NCBI RefSeq assembly: GCF_022539315.1
Contig: NC_066337.1
Span: 6,788,861 to 6,852,860, forward strand
Direction of reading: 5' to 3'
Length of the DNA stretch: 64,000 nucleotides
Origin: Serinus canaria
Taxonomy: Eukaryota > Chordata > Aves > Passeriformes > Fringillidae
Each line of letters starts with the position of its first letter. The stretch's first letter is position 1. Positions 10,331 to 20,674 of the stretch are shown piece after piece. Below the pieces are notes generated by a model. The model worked only from the letters and a program-made list of their open reading frames with translations. It did no database searches and was not told where the DNA came from. Both the position numbers and the translations under genes were made by a program.

Positions 10331-11440
10331 CTGCCACCTCCCAGAGAAACGGGGCTCAAATCAGGCTTTTCTTTGGACCACAGATAACGTGGATGCAATT
10401 AGCTGGCCCGGATCTGCTGCTGGCATTGCACGGAGCAGCCAAATTCCCTGCAAATGCCCCACAGCCCCTCAGCACCACGGGGATGCTCCGGGAGGGAAGT
10501 GCCAGCCCCTGCCCGTCTGCTTTCACATTCCAGCCCACAGGTGACCTTCACCTGAGCGCCTCCACCTGCGGCTGCAGCCGAGGCAGAGCAGCAACGAGAT
10601 TTTCCTCGCTGTGTGAGACACCACCCTCCTCTGCTGTGCTCTGGAAAGAGAAACAGCCCCGCTCAGCTGCCCTGTGATCCCGCAGGGCGCCAGGTACAGC
10701 CCCAGGTTTGGCTGGAATGTCCCCAGCAGCGCTCAGGAACGGAGCCCCCTCCTCCTGAAACAGCCCTGCTGCCCTGGCTCCCTGGGGAGAGATCTGAGAA
10801 GAGAGACAAGGCGGGGAAAAAATAGAAAGAAAACAGACAATTGCCTGGAGCTGCTTCTTGTTCTGCAATGTTGGGGCTAAAAATAGCTCGGCAGAGCCTC
10901 TCTGCCCGTGGGCGCTGTGCAGGAGCCGCCGCCTGCTCCCCTCTGCAGCAGCCAGAGCAGGCCCCGTGCCTGTCTGGTGCCAAGGCTGTGCCTCACTTCT
11001 GGGCTGGTTTTGCTCCTCAGCCCTGAGTGCTCCATCAGAGAGAAGCCACAGGAAAGCACTGAGGGTAATTTGGCTGCTCAGGAATGAGGAGTGGGTGGGA
11101 TGCTGAGGCCCCGGTGAGTGCAGGATGCACCACAAAGATTGAACTTTCCCTGCCACACAAGGTCCCTCGAGAGCTCTCTGTTATCTCCCTGTGCCCACAG
11201 AACACGTTGGAACTGCTTCCCAGAGTGTTTAAAGGCTCCCAGAATGAAAGGCACATGGCAGCTCTGTGATGGAGGAAATGAAAACCCCTCAAAGCAACCT
11301 GTTTGTCTGCCTGGGGAGAGATGGATTCAGCTGCAAACAGCCGTGCCTGCAGTTTCCTCACGCTGTCCCCCCAGCTGGAGCCCGGCACTGCTCTGGGCTG
11401 GAGAGCACAGGAGGAACATGTGTCCTCCCTCACAGGCCTG
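10331..11440. other. GC-rich spacer, no feature seen
   Basis: A reverse frame of 202 codons (10548-11156) has no recognisable domain and overlaps three forward frames. Mildly CpG-containing around 10885-10940. Nothing else seen. Confidence 0.5.
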
Positions 11441-11678
11441 TGTGTTCAGCTCCTTCATCTCTTCCCATAAGTCAGATCTGCCAAACCCTCTTGGATTTGT
11501 TTCCACTCAACTTTACTGCTCTTTTTTCTGCTTTTATTGAGGCACTTGGAAGGACAGTGGTGCCAGAGGAGCGATAACGGGTGTAGCCCTGCAGCGACGC
11601 GATGACCAGCCTCAGGCAGCGCTGTGGACTGAGCTTGTGCTGTGTTTGGGCAGCCGGGGAGGGGGGACAGCGTTCACA

Positions 11679-12040
11679 GCTCTGCCGGAGCTGGGGATGG
11701 TGCTCATGGCTCTGCTGGAGCTGGGGATGGTGCTCGTGGCTCTGCTGGAGCTGGGGATGGTGCTCGTGGCTCTGCTGGAGCTGGGATGGTGCTCATGGCT
11801 CTGCCAGAGCTAGGATGGTGCTCATGGCTCTGCCGGAGCTGGCATGGTGTTCGTGGCTCTGCCGGAGCTGGGATGGTGCTCATGGCTCTGCTGGAGCTGG
11901 GGATGGTGCTCATGGCTCTGCTGGAGCTGGGGATGGTGCTCATGGCTCTGCCGGAGCTGGGATGGTGCTCATGGCTCTGCCAGAGCTGGGATGGTGCTCA
12001 TGGCTCTGCCGGAGCTGGGATGGTGCTCCGGGCTCTGCCA
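11679..12040. repeat. 29-30-bp minisatellite, about 12 copies
   Basis: The unit starts GCTCTGCTGGAGCTGGGGAT and ends GGTGCTCATG. Copies differ by CTG/CCG/CCA substitutions and by one G that sets the unit at 30 or 29 bp. The frame shift between 29- and 30-bp units keeps all three forward frames and one reverse frame open, giving repetitive Cys/Trp/Leu or Ala/Pro peptides that I reject as genes. Confidence 0.95.
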
Positions 12041-12353
12041 CAGCCGCAGGCACCGCTGGGAGCCGGGGGCTGTCCCCGGCACCGCCAGGGCAGGGTCAGA
12101 GGGTAATCATCGAGGGAGGAGCAGAGGTGTGACATAGATGGTGACAAGGAATCGCTCCCTGCCCCACAGCCAGAGCTCCCCGAGCAGCTGCAGGGATTCC
12201 CTCAGAGCTCCATGCAGGGATAACCTGCGGGTCCTCCAAGGGATGCAGGGGAAGCGACAGGGAGGGGATGCTCCTGCTTGCAGTGGGGCAGCTCTGGCTC
12301 CTTCGAGCAGTCCCAGCTTTGCTCCTAGAGAAACAGCCCCCGGGTTCTGCTGT

Positions 12354-12515
12354 ACCGCCTGCAGAGCCCGCGGGCCCCTCGGCCCTGCTCGTGTCGCTGT
12401 CCTGGCCCCGGGAGGTGGCCGCTGTCCCCTGCCCGGGCAGGTGGCAGCGCTTCGTGTCCCTCAGCAGCCGTGGCCAGGCTCCGTCCCCGGCTCGCTGGCT
12501 CCGGGAGTCGCTGTG
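12354..12515. promoter_or_regulatory. CpG-rich cluster
   Basis: I count about 17 CpG dinucleotides in 162 bp, well above the surrounding spacer. It includes CCCGCGGGCCCC and CCCGGGCAGG. It is short for a CpG island and has no identifiable exon. It lies just left of an AT-rich candidate element. Confidence 0.4.
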
Positions 12516-12600
12516 CTAATGAGCTCGCTGGCAGCAACAACTGTGTGCGCAGCACTTTGGGATGCAGCGCCTGCTAGAAATGAATTTTTAGTTCATCCAG
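12516..12600. other. Short candidate conserved element
   Basis: Contains GTGCTAATGAGCTCGC and GAAATGAATTTTTAGTTCATCC, the latter an imperfect inverted repeat (GAATTTTTAGTTC). Directly follows the CpG cluster, a promoter/enhancer-like pairing. Confidence 0.35.
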
Positions 12601-12929
12601 AGCGGGGCTGTTGGCCCCAGCCCAGAGCTGGATGTGGCAGCAGCGGGAGGTGCAGCCGGGACCGAAATCCCTGCACGAGGTCAGAGATGCACAGACTGGG
12701 ATACGGGAGAAAATTATGGATTTGATCCCTGGTGTTTCCCAAGGGAGGGAAAATGCACATTTTTGTTTCCTGGACGCTGTTTGCCAGGCTCTGCTTTTGT
12801 CCCCCCTGTCAGAGGAATCACCTGTGACCAGCACGGGAGGCCTCCATCCCCCAAACCCCAGGTCTCTCTTCTGGCAGCTCTAATGAGGGGAAGCAAATCC
12901 AGGCTGGCAAACAAGACTACGTCACACCT

Positions 12930-13330
12930 CTCTCTGCAAAGAGGTTTTTAGAGCTGGCTTAAATGGATTTTGGGAAAACGTCTTCGGGATTGGAGCTACA
13001 AATGGCTTTTTGATCAAAACAAAATCGTTCATTTTAAAAACTGAAACTGTTTCATTAAACATGTTTGGGCTTTGTTTGTTTATGTCAGAAGCGATGGGTT
13101 TGCCAGGGTCTGAAAATTGGAAAGTTTAAAGTATTCTTCTATCCTGGACTTTGAATGTAAAAGCACTTCAAAGGTGCTATGGAAGAATGAGAACAATTAA
13201 AAATTTATTTCCCGGGGGGAAAAGGAATGATTAGAACGATCAGAATAAAGATCACGTCTCTATTTGCAGGCAAACTTCTCTATGCTTTAAAGGCTGGAGA
13301 TGGTATCTGGGCTGAATAGAATCGTGCAGG
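12930..13330. other. Candidate conserved non-coding element with forkhead site
   Basis: AT-rich block of 400 bp. A forkhead-like TGTTTGTTTA is at 13073-13082, and ATTTTAAAAACTG, CAATTAAAAATTTATTT and GAATGATTAGAACG follow. Sharp composition change at the right edge into GC-rich spacer. Confidence 0.4.
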
Positions 13331-14000
13331 GGCCTTTGTGTCACTTGAGGCGGGAGAGGGGAGCGGGCAGGGCTGCAGAAAGGCTTTGCTGAAACCTGAC
13401 ATTTGAGGCACTCTGACTTTTTCTGAAGGCAAACGCCTCAGAAGTGTTTCCATCAGCAGTGGCGATAACCAGGCTGCAGTCCCAGCTCCCCCAGAACCCA
13501 CGGGCTGTCCTGCAGCTCTGATGGGGCCGGTGGCTCCGTGCCCCTCCAGGGCTGGGTGGGTGCTGGGGAAGGAGGGAGGGCTCTGCCAGGCCCAGGTGAG
13601 GAAGGGTGGCTCAGGAAGGGAGTGTGGCCATGCCCAGAGCTGCTAGTCCTCAGCCCTCCGGGCCTCTTTCTCCTCCTGGGTGAGCCCTCTGGTTTCCATC
13701 CTGTTTCCGAGGGACAATAATCTGTGGAGCAGAAGGTTGCTCTCAGCTGCAGTTCAGTGGAGAAGGATGGAGAGGGGATGTATGGCAGCTCTGAGCTCTG
13801 CTGTGATCCCAGGCAGTTGGAGCCCTGGCTGGCAGTGCCGTGCAGAGCCCACAGCTCCCAGCCTGTCCCTGATCCAGCCACGGTAGTGCAGTGCTCCGAG
13901 GAGCAGTGCTGGGATCAGGGGACCGGGCTCTGTGCCTCCACCAGAGCCTGGATGGATCCTGGGAACAAAGAAAGCCGCCTTTGAAACCAGGCAGAACTGC
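13331..14000. other. GC-rich spacer, no feature seen
   Basis: Chance frames on both strands, such as 13453-13881 reverse. Nothing recognised. A small AT-rich patch at 14030-14060 (GACTAATTAAATG) follows. Confidence 0.5.
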
Positions 14001-14060
14001 CCAGCCCTTTGCAAAGCAGAAGCAGCTGGTTCGACTAATTAAATGTTAAAAATTCCAGCA

Positions 14061-14419
14061 AGACGAGCGTACCAGAAAACAAACAGGCCCGGGAGCCAGG
14101 ACAGAGCGGGCTGGAAGGGATCCGGGAGGCTCCTGTCTCTCTCTCCCTTGTGTGTGTGCACAGACACTGGCACCTGTGCAGCCATGTGCTCACCTGGCCC
14201 CCGGCAGCCACCCTGGGCAGCAGGAGAGCGGGCTGGGCCATCCCACACCACACCCGTGTCCCCATCCATGGATAGCTGTGCCTTCAGAGACCCGGGGGGC
14301 ACGAGGTTCCTGTCCCTGTGCCAGGCTCTGCCCGACCCCGCGGGGCAGGAGGTGGCTCCATCGGCCTCTGTTCGATGGCTGGGGGAGGAGGGTCACTGTT
14401 TGTTAGCGGTGGTTTTGCA
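14061..14419. other. GC-rich spacer, no feature seen
   Basis: A forward frame of 205 codons (14043-14660) runs from here into the AT-rich block to the right. Its translation has no recognisable domain. Confidence 0.5.
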
Positions 14420-14960
14420 AATCGCCACTTTGCGGGGAGGAAATAAGAGCCATCCATTTGTGCTGGTGCTATTAAAGATTTTCTATAAAGTGCCTACATT
14501 TCCAGTGCAGCTGAATGGATTTCTCTGCAGAAAACTGCCAGGACAGAGAGGCACAGTGGAGGAAAATATCATATACAATGATTCACAAACACATAAAAAT
14601 ACCCTTCCCAGCTTGGCTATTCTTCCACCGCACAACAAACACCTTGTGAGTCATTCTTGAATGTATGGACGCATTGGAAAATGAAAGTTGGATTTGAACA
14701 TTATTCATTAAGACCTGGGATTAGTTCAGTTCTCCATTTAGCTCCTCAAAGCCAGCATGCCAAGTCAACCTAAAATGCATTCTAAGGCTGTCTCAGTCAC
14801 CAGGCAGCTCTAACAGCCACAGTGGTTTTCTACATCAATGTTTCTGCATTCAGCTTAAAAAAACCCCAACTTTATTCCTTGCTCCTTGCATTGAATTAAT
14901 CAGATATCTGAAGGTAGGTGGAGGCAAAAAATCAACATTTTTCTTGGCAGGCACATTTAA
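14420..14960. other. Candidate conserved non-coding element, strong
   Basis: About 540 bp of A/T-rich, repeat-free sequence. A palindromic AP-1 site TGAGTCA is at 14647-14653. Other patches are GCTATTAAAGATTTTC, ACATTATTCATTAAG and GCATTGAATTAATCAG. The length and absence of simple repeats make this one of the better enhancer candidates. Confidence 0.45.
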
Positions 14961-15029
14961 GTTGAAGGGCTGTAGCTCTTGCTGCAGACGACAAGATTGC
15001 AATGTTTAGGAGATAAAGAAAGGGGCTGG

Positions 15030-15215
15030 AGGGCATCCACAGAGTGACAGCCGCGTGCACGCCCTGCCGCCGGCGGTGGCAAACAGCCAGGGACGGGGAC
15101 AGGCCCGCGGATGATTTACAGCCACACATCCTCTCTGCAAACACGTTAACTCCCACCTCGGAGGAACTGTTAATGAAAACTCGCGTCAGCTCTTCCAGCT
15201 CCTGTCAGACACAAA
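15030..15215. promoter_or_regulatory. CpG-containing candidate regulatory block
   Basis: CpG-rich left part (CCTGCCGCCGGCGGTGG) passes into AT-containing sequence with ATGATTTACAGCC, AACACGTTAACTCC and CTGTTAATGAAAACTCG. No exon evident. Confidence 0.3.
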
Positions 15216-15524
15216 GGTGCTGCTGGATCCACGGCCGGAGCAGAGCGAGGTTGGGGACAGCGTCAGGGCCACGTGCTGCCCTGTGTGTGGCCATGGCTGT
15301 GTCCCCAAGGCTGACAGCAGGCACAGGAGCACCAGCCCAGCCCAAGGACTGGCCCAACAGACATGAGGCACGCTGCAAACACGGCCCAAAGCACCAAAAA
15401 ACACTTTACAACTTCCACAGTGGAATTCCGGGCCAGCTCGTAACTGGCACGGTGGCCACGCATGAGGCAGCAGCAGCAGCATCTCCTTCCACTGCCAACG
15501 GGGAAAAACATCACAGCTGTGCTT

Positions 15525-15640
15525 ACTGCTGCTCCTAGGGATATTTAGCCTCATGTAATGACAGTGTGGGGCAGTTCGGTACAAACATATGGATGATGCG
15601 GCCATGTGTCGACAATTACTCAGCTGCTGGACTGTTGTAG
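15525..15640. other. Candidate conserved non-coding element with E-box
   Basis: CATATG E-box at 15586-15591 within a mixed-composition block that also holds TCATGTAATGACAG and GTCGACAATTACTC. Short and repeat-free. Confidence 0.35.
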
Positions 15641-15889
15641 CTCCCCTCTGGATGCCCAGTCCTGGACTGGGGACTGGGAACCGCTGTCCTCGGTGTGTGG
15701 GGACAGTTCCTGCCAGCAACACCCACCTGCCCTCTGAGGTCGGATTCCTCCCAGGCCACCAGCAGGACAAATGCCACACGAGTGAGGCCCCTGGTGGAGG
15801 GGGACACATCCCAGGCCAGCACTGCCGTGCTCAGGGTGTCCTGCTCGCTGCCAGCCATCTGAACCAGGCCCGGGCCAAGGCAGCAGCTC

Positions 15890-16050
15890 CCCTGCATAAT
15901 TTCATAACACCAATACCTTGGTGAGCAGCACAAGCTGCTTGTGGGCAAAGAATCAAAATTCATAGAATAAATTACACACGCTAAATTATTTGCGCAGCTT
16001 TGTTGATTATCTGCAGTTAAAAAGTTGGAGGGAGCTGAGCTGCTCTGCGC
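15890..16050. other. Candidate conserved non-coding element
   Basis: AT-rich with CATAATTTCATAACACC, GAATAAATTACACACG and GCTAAATTATTTGCGC followed by TTTGTTGATTATC. Homeodomain and SOX-like cores visible. Confidence 0.4.
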
Positions 16051-16494
16051 ATAAACACCAGACAGATCCTTGCAGGCAGGAGGTGCTTGGCTTTGGCACA
16101 GGGAAGAGGAGGGCTGCCAGCCTGGAGAGGATGGGCTGCCTGCAGACCTGCTACCCTCCAGCACCCCATGGGGTTGGGATGGGTGGCAGCCCCACAAAAC
16201 AGGCGAAAAAACTGCTACAAACCCCTTGGTGGGTTTACTACAGAGTTACTCAGAGAGCTGCAGTTTGGTGGTGCTCCTATGCATGAGGGATTTACTCTTG
16301 GCTGGAGGAATGAAATTAAGTTTGTGATGTTACAGAACATTTAAGGGCATAAAGATGGTTCGGTGTAAGGGTCAGAACAAGCACAGGGGTTTGCAGCCCA
16401 AGCTGTGGATGACCCATGCATGGAGGAGAAGAAGGGTCCTGCTCCACCTGTGCCTGGCCAAACTCCTCTCCCCCTGCCAAGAGGAGGAAGCTCA

Positions 16495-16691
16495 CAGTGG
16501 GTCAGCGTGTTGAAGGTCTGTGATTGAGCTCGATGATGAATCGCAGCTTGATGACTTCCTCTACTTCAATGGAGCTGAACTGGCTTGGGGAAACTGTTTG
16601 ATTTAAGAAGAATAGGCCTAATTTTGGAAGTGCTTCACACCCATCAATCTAAGTGAAATTCATTTATCTGAGGCACAGCTGATACGTCTCC
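16495..16691. other. Candidate conserved non-coding element
   Basis: Contains GTGATTGAGCTCGATGATG, GTTTGATTTAAGAAG and TAGGCCTAATTTTGG. It runs directly into the ancient SINE-like remnant at 16692-16835, so the two may form one element. Confidence 0.35.
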
Positions 16692-16835
16692 CATTTACAT
16701 AGCACTAAGTGCCTCACAATCCTTGATATATTGAAGCTCACAGCAGGGGAAGAGGATAACGCTGCTATCCCCTTTAGCAGGAGGAGAAGGGATTTTGCAG
16801 CATAATCCAATGAGTCACAGGAGCCAAATGGGTGC
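16692..16835 (-). repeat. Ancient amniote SINE-like (MIR/CORE-type) remnant
   Basis: The order CATTTACATAGCACTAAGTG, TCACAATCC, GCTATCCCCTTTAGCAGG and GAGTCACAGGAGCC resembles the reverse complement of MIR-type repeats, in which a CATTTACATAGCAC start is followed by a TATCCCC...CAGATGAGG block and a GGTCACACAGC block. Recognised from memory of the family. Heavily diverged, so an old, possibly co-opted copy. A repeat-library search would settle it. Confidence 0.5.
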
Positions 16836-16880
16836 CACGACCTAGACTGGGAGCACTGTCCACTCCCCAGCCACGCTGGG

Positions 16881-16943
16881 GGCTGGACAGGGCTGGACAG
16901 GGCCGGACAGGGCTGGGCAGGGCTGGGCAGGGCTGGGCAGGGC
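16881..16943. repeat. 10-bp GGCTGGACAG minisatellite
   Basis: Six in-phase copies of GGCTGGACAG, with variants GGCCGGACAG and GGCTGGGCAG, plus a partial seventh. G-rich strand is +. It starts about 45 bp right of the SINE-like remnant. Confidence 0.95.
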
Positions 16944-17079
16944 AGCTGCGCACGCGTCGGGTCTGGCGTCTGCAGGGAGGGGGCAGAAGGAGCTTCAAAG
17001 CATTTCCATCTCCCATCTAACACGGTTTTATGAAGTGTTTGCAATAGTGTCTCAAAGGCAGGGTTGGGAGGCAGAGTGG

Positions 17080-17175
17080 GAATCACAGCGGTATCTGATA
17101 GAAGAGATATTTAGAGGGAAGAGACATATGGCATCTTAAATAAAAACAACCTACTCAGTGGTTAATCTCCACTTG
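17080..17175. other. Short candidate conserved element with E-box
   Basis: CATATG at 17125-17130, flanked by GAAGAGATATTTAGAGGG and CTTAAATAAAAACAACC. Short AT-rich island in GC-rich flanks. Confidence 0.3.
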
Positions 17176-17479
17176 AAAAACCTCCAGGACAGACTTGTCC
17201 GTCTCCCGCTGCAGCCCCGCCATGCTGCCAGCTGGGCAGAGATGCAGCAGCCGCAGGTAACGCTGCAGGGCTGGGGGCCTGGGGAACCAAAGCACCTTCC
17301 CCACCTCTCAGTGGGTCCTGCATGGCTGCCTCTGAAAATTCCAGCCTGACATGGAGAGGCCAGGTGGGTCGATGGCACCAGGACCCCTGGCAGCAGCCAC
17401 CATCCAGCCACCTCCTCTGCAGCTCTGCCTTTGGTGGGCTGAAAACAGAAGCAGGCAGGAAAAACAAGTGCCTTCTTCC

Positions 17480-17596
17480 TGTAACTCCCCATGGGCACTT
17501 AGGACAATGATGGAATACTTGGGCAATCGCACAATGTTTGTTTAATGCCAAAACTATCCTGGCCACTTTACAAACAAGCATGAGTAATGGCAGAGT
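17480..17596. other. Short candidate conserved element with forkhead site
   Basis: Forkhead-like TGTTTGTTTA at 17535-17544 immediately right of a SOX-like ACAATG. Ends at a G-run (17597-17609). Confidence 0.35.
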
Positions 17597-17609
17597 GGGG
17601 GGGGGGGGG
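17597..17609. repeat. G13 homopolymer
   Basis: Thirteen consecutive G on the + strand, prone to length error in sequencing and capable of stacking as G-tetrads. Confidence 0.9.
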
Positions 17610-17639
17610 CAGAAGTTCCTCTCTCTTCCTCTGAGATCT

Positions 17640-17790
17640 TCTGAGTGAGCACTTCTGCTGTGATTTATCCTTGCTGCAACCTTATCGGCTCACTGGGGAT
17701 GTAAATCAAGCAACCCGACATTTTGCCCGGAATTCCAGTTATTTATACATAGATTGAAAGGGTATAATTACGGCTGCTAAAAACGGCCCT
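17640..17790. other. Candidate conserved non-coding element
   Basis: Contains GTGATTTATCCTTGC, GGATGTAAATCAAGC, GTTATTTATACATAG and GGTATAATTACGGC. Repeat-free with AT-rich cores; flanked left by the G-run block and right by GC-rich spacer. Confidence 0.4.
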
Positions 17791-18640
17791 GCAGAGAGGA
17801 GGGACACAGGTGTCTGTCTCCGTGGAGGTTGGGATGGAAAAGTCCCTGCTGGCTCCCTGCCTGTCCCTGTGCACCAGAGGCCTCTTGTACCTCTGCAGCT
17901 CTGCTGAGGAGGAGGATGGGGAGCAGGGATGGAGCCACTCTGGCCATCAGTCTCCTGGGCTTTTGGGAAGGATCTGACCATAGTCTCTCCCCTTTCTCCA
18001 TCTTCTTTGTCCAGCCTGGGGCTGGAAAAGGCATGCCAAGGTGATCCCAGCAGGGCTCCAACATTGCTGCTCCTCCATCTTTCTTATCTGAACCACGCCT
18101 GGTGATGCAGTCAGGCTTAGGCTCAGGCTCAGGCAGTGTTTAAGGCAGTGGTTAGTGCAATGGTGAGGTTCATTGGTAGGGTAGGATTGGTACCCATCCC
18201 AACAAGCCAGCACAAGGCGTGCTTGCAGGGTCTGCCTGGTCCCCATCCCACCCACATTCCAGCCAGGCTAATTCCATGACAGTCTCCTGCACAAGTCCAC
18301 TGTCAAACCTGCCTTCAGCTCCAGGCAGCCGCTGCCTGTTTCATCTGTAAGTTGCCATGTACTTTAACAGCATCTCCCTGATCCCTTGTAATCTCGTTTT
18401 TTTCCACTGTGCTCCCAGACATCTCTCCCTCCCCTTCCCTTCCTCCAGCAGCTGTGCAGCGAGCAGCAGCCCCACAGGCCTGGTAAAGGCTGGAGAGTAT
18501 CCTGGCAGTGCCTGTGGTACCTGAGAGAGCCCTGGCCAGGCCAGCAGCTGACCAGAGCCACATCCCTGCAGGACCAGGGGATGCAGCTCCAGGGCCACCT
18601 CTCCAGGATGCCCTTCAGAGGCCCAGCATGAGAGACATCT
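17791..18640. other. GC-rich spacer, no feature seen
   Basis: Contains a small GGCTCAGGCTCAGGCAG repeat near 18120 and a GTTTAAGGCAGTGGTTAG stretch. Chance frames on both strands. Nothing else recognised. Confidence 0.5.
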
Positions 18641-18887
18641 AAAATTCATAAATGTCAAGGAGGGAAGGAAGCGAGGACAACTAAATATAGAAATCCAAAC
18701 ACTTCCTTTTAGGCTACAGAAGCAGCGTGGTGTGCACAGCCCAGAGCCTCCTTGAACTTGAGCCTGGCTCAGCACTGGAGGGCAGGGCAGTGACCGTGGA
18801 AGGGAAGTGTGTTCATCTTCCCAGAGTCAAGGTAGCCAAGGCTGACTCCAGAAACATGTGCACACCTTCTCCCCTTCTTCTCTGCTC

Positions 18888-19008
18888 AGGTGAGACCCCA
18901 CCTTTGCACTGCATCCAGCTCTGGAGTCCCCAGGAGAAGGCAGACGTGGACCTTCACCATCCAGACCAGAGAAGAACCACAAAGATGGTCAGAGGGCTCA
19001 GCATCTCA
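18888..19008 (+). mobile_element. CR1-type LINE fragment (reverse-transcriptase 3' region)
   Basis: The sequence follows the bird CR1 ORF2 3' region in order: a GGTGAGACC/CACC block, GCATCCAGCTCTGGAGTCCC, an AGAAGGCAGACGTGGACC block, then CCACAAAGATGGTCAGAGGG and GCTCAGCATCTC. These match the recurrent CR1 pattern for the line ending in a LKMIR-like coding segment. Truncated on both sides and carrying many substitutions, so an old dead copy. Identification is from memory of the family. Confidence 0.7.
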
Positions 19009-19379
19009 ACAGCCCATCCTCACCCTCCTCTGCACACTCTGTGACGCTCCTGCTCCCAGATCTTTCTGTCTCAGGACTGTAGGGAGAGGTCTGCAATGTC
19101 TTGTTTGTCCTGCCCAAGTTCAGGAGCTTCCCCAGTCTCACATGCTCCCACCAGAAGCCAGGAGTCCATCCATGTCACAGTTATCCACTTGGGAGATGGA
19201 AGTGAAACCCCTGTTGTTTCTGAGTTTAGAATGTTTTTTCTTTTTGTTCCACAGGAAATTGCACTCTTCACTTCTCCATTCTGCTGCAAGGGGAACAGAA
19301 ATGGGTCCTGAAGTGTCTGGGTTTGCTGTGAAAGGAAGATTCAGATTTTCCTAGAGGGAATTGTGTAGCAGAAACAGAT

Positions 19380-19510
19380 GAAACCAGAGAAGAAATCCAG
19401 GGTTGTCAGAATCTTCAGTTTCTGTTTTAATTATTAGTCTGGTGGGATTTTCTCAGAAACTGTATTTCCACAGTGATAACTGTTATCACTTTATTTTAGA
19501 GTCTTGGCTA
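19380..19510. other. Short AT-rich candidate element
   Basis: Contains CTGTTTTAATTATTAGTC, with overlapping TAATTA and TTATTA cores, then GTGATAACTGTTATCAC, a near-perfect inverted repeat (GTGATAAC / GTTATCAC) also matching GATA cores in both orientations. Confidence 0.4.
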
Positions 19511-19620
19511 GTCACCAGCTGGGAAGGAGCAGGATCCGTGTGGGGAGGAGCTCCCAGGACACATTCACAAGCAGAAGTGTTGGCTTCCCTCTGCCTGGGG
19601 CAGCCAGCTGGGCAGTTCCC

Positions 19621-19793
19621 ATCCTGGGGCACCCCACTGGGGCTGCCAGCACCCACCATGTCCTGTGGAAGTCATGTGCAATGGAAATGGGATGCAGGAA
19701 CAGCTCATCCTGGGGCACCCCACGGGGGCTGGCAGCACCCACCCGTGTCCTGTGGAAGTCACATGCAATGGAAATGGGATGCAGGGACAGCTC
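19621..19793. repeat. 86-87-bp tandem duplication, two copies
   Basis: Copy 1 starts at 19621 and copy 2 at 19707, both beginning ATCCTGGGGCACCCCAC and ending with CAGCTC. They differ by a few substitutions and a one-base difference in length, including CATGTGCAATGG versus CACATGCAATGG. A simple local duplication, not a known family to my eye. Confidence 0.9.
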
Positions 19794-19819
19794 GCTCTGA
19801 GCCCAGCCCGTCTCTCTCC

Positions 19820-19905
19820 AGCCCTATAGTTTTTGCTGGGAAGTTCAATCTTTTTAATTTGTTGCATATCATGCATTGTCTGATTAATTACTGCCTCTCT
19901 GCAGG
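19820..19905. other. Candidate conserved element with ATTAATTA
   Basis: ATTAATTA at 19883-19890 follows GCATATCATGCATTG (ATGCAT at 19871-19876) and TTTTTAATTTGTTGC. POU/homeodomain-type cores in a compact 85-bp block, directly right of the 87-bp duplication. Confidence 0.4.
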
Positions 19906-20090
19906 GAGGATGGAGCTTGCAGAGCAGTCCAGCAGCAGGGCTGGTTCCGCCCCAGGCTCTGCGCGGACTCGGCCACTGCTCCGTCGATAACAGTGACTCA
20001 GCATTTGGCCACTCTGTGGGCATCCAGAAGCGCTTTATTAAAAAGTGCACAGCCCAGGCATCAAGCATGAATGCAGGCAGGAGCTGAGGA

Positions 20091-20454
20091 GCTGCCCAGC
20101 CCCTCACACAGCACTGGGCCCAGCTGCCCAGCCCCTCACACAGCACTGGGCAGAGCTGCCCAGCCCCTCACACAGCACTGGGCAGAGCTGAGCTGCCCAG
20201 CCCCTCACACAGCACTGGGCAGAGCTGCCCAGCCCCTCACACAGCACTGGGCAGAGCTGAGCTGCCCAGCCCCTCACACAGCACTGGGCCCAGCTGCCCA
20301 GCCCCTCACACAGCACTGGCAAGCTCCCACCCCTCCACAGCATGGGCAGAGCTGCGCAGACCCTCACACAGCACTGGGCAGAGCTGCCCAGCCCCTCACA
20401 CAGCACTGGGCCCAGCTGCCCAGCCCCTCACACAGCACTGGGCCCAGCTGCCCA
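20091..20454. repeat. 33-38-bp minisatellite, about 10 full copies
   Basis: The unit contains GCTGCCCAGCCCCTCACACA and GCACTGGGCAGA or GCACTGGGCCCA. Some copies gain five bases (an extra GCTGA), giving 38 bp, and one copy near 20325-20350 is degenerate. There are no unique spacers between copies, so it is not CRISPR-like. Open frames on both strands across it are repeat artefacts. Confidence 0.95.
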
Positions 20455-20674
20455 TGCCTCCGCCAGCCCCCGGCACCACGCTTTAATTGCCACAGTGGCC
20501 TGGGATGTGTTGTGCTAGTTGCGTGTCCTTTAGCAGGGACGGGCACAATGAAATCCCCTTTACAGCCACATCTCTCCATCAGCAGAGCCAGAGCCTATCC
20601 CTGAATAAGCCCTCCCATTCAGCAGCAGAGCTGGAGGAGGCCGTGGAAGGGCTTGGGAAGGTGCTGTGGCAGGA

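Noticed and set aside
20091..20454. Array resembling a CRISPR locus
   Set aside because: Repeats are directly adjacent with no unique spacers, and the DNA is of vertebrate type.
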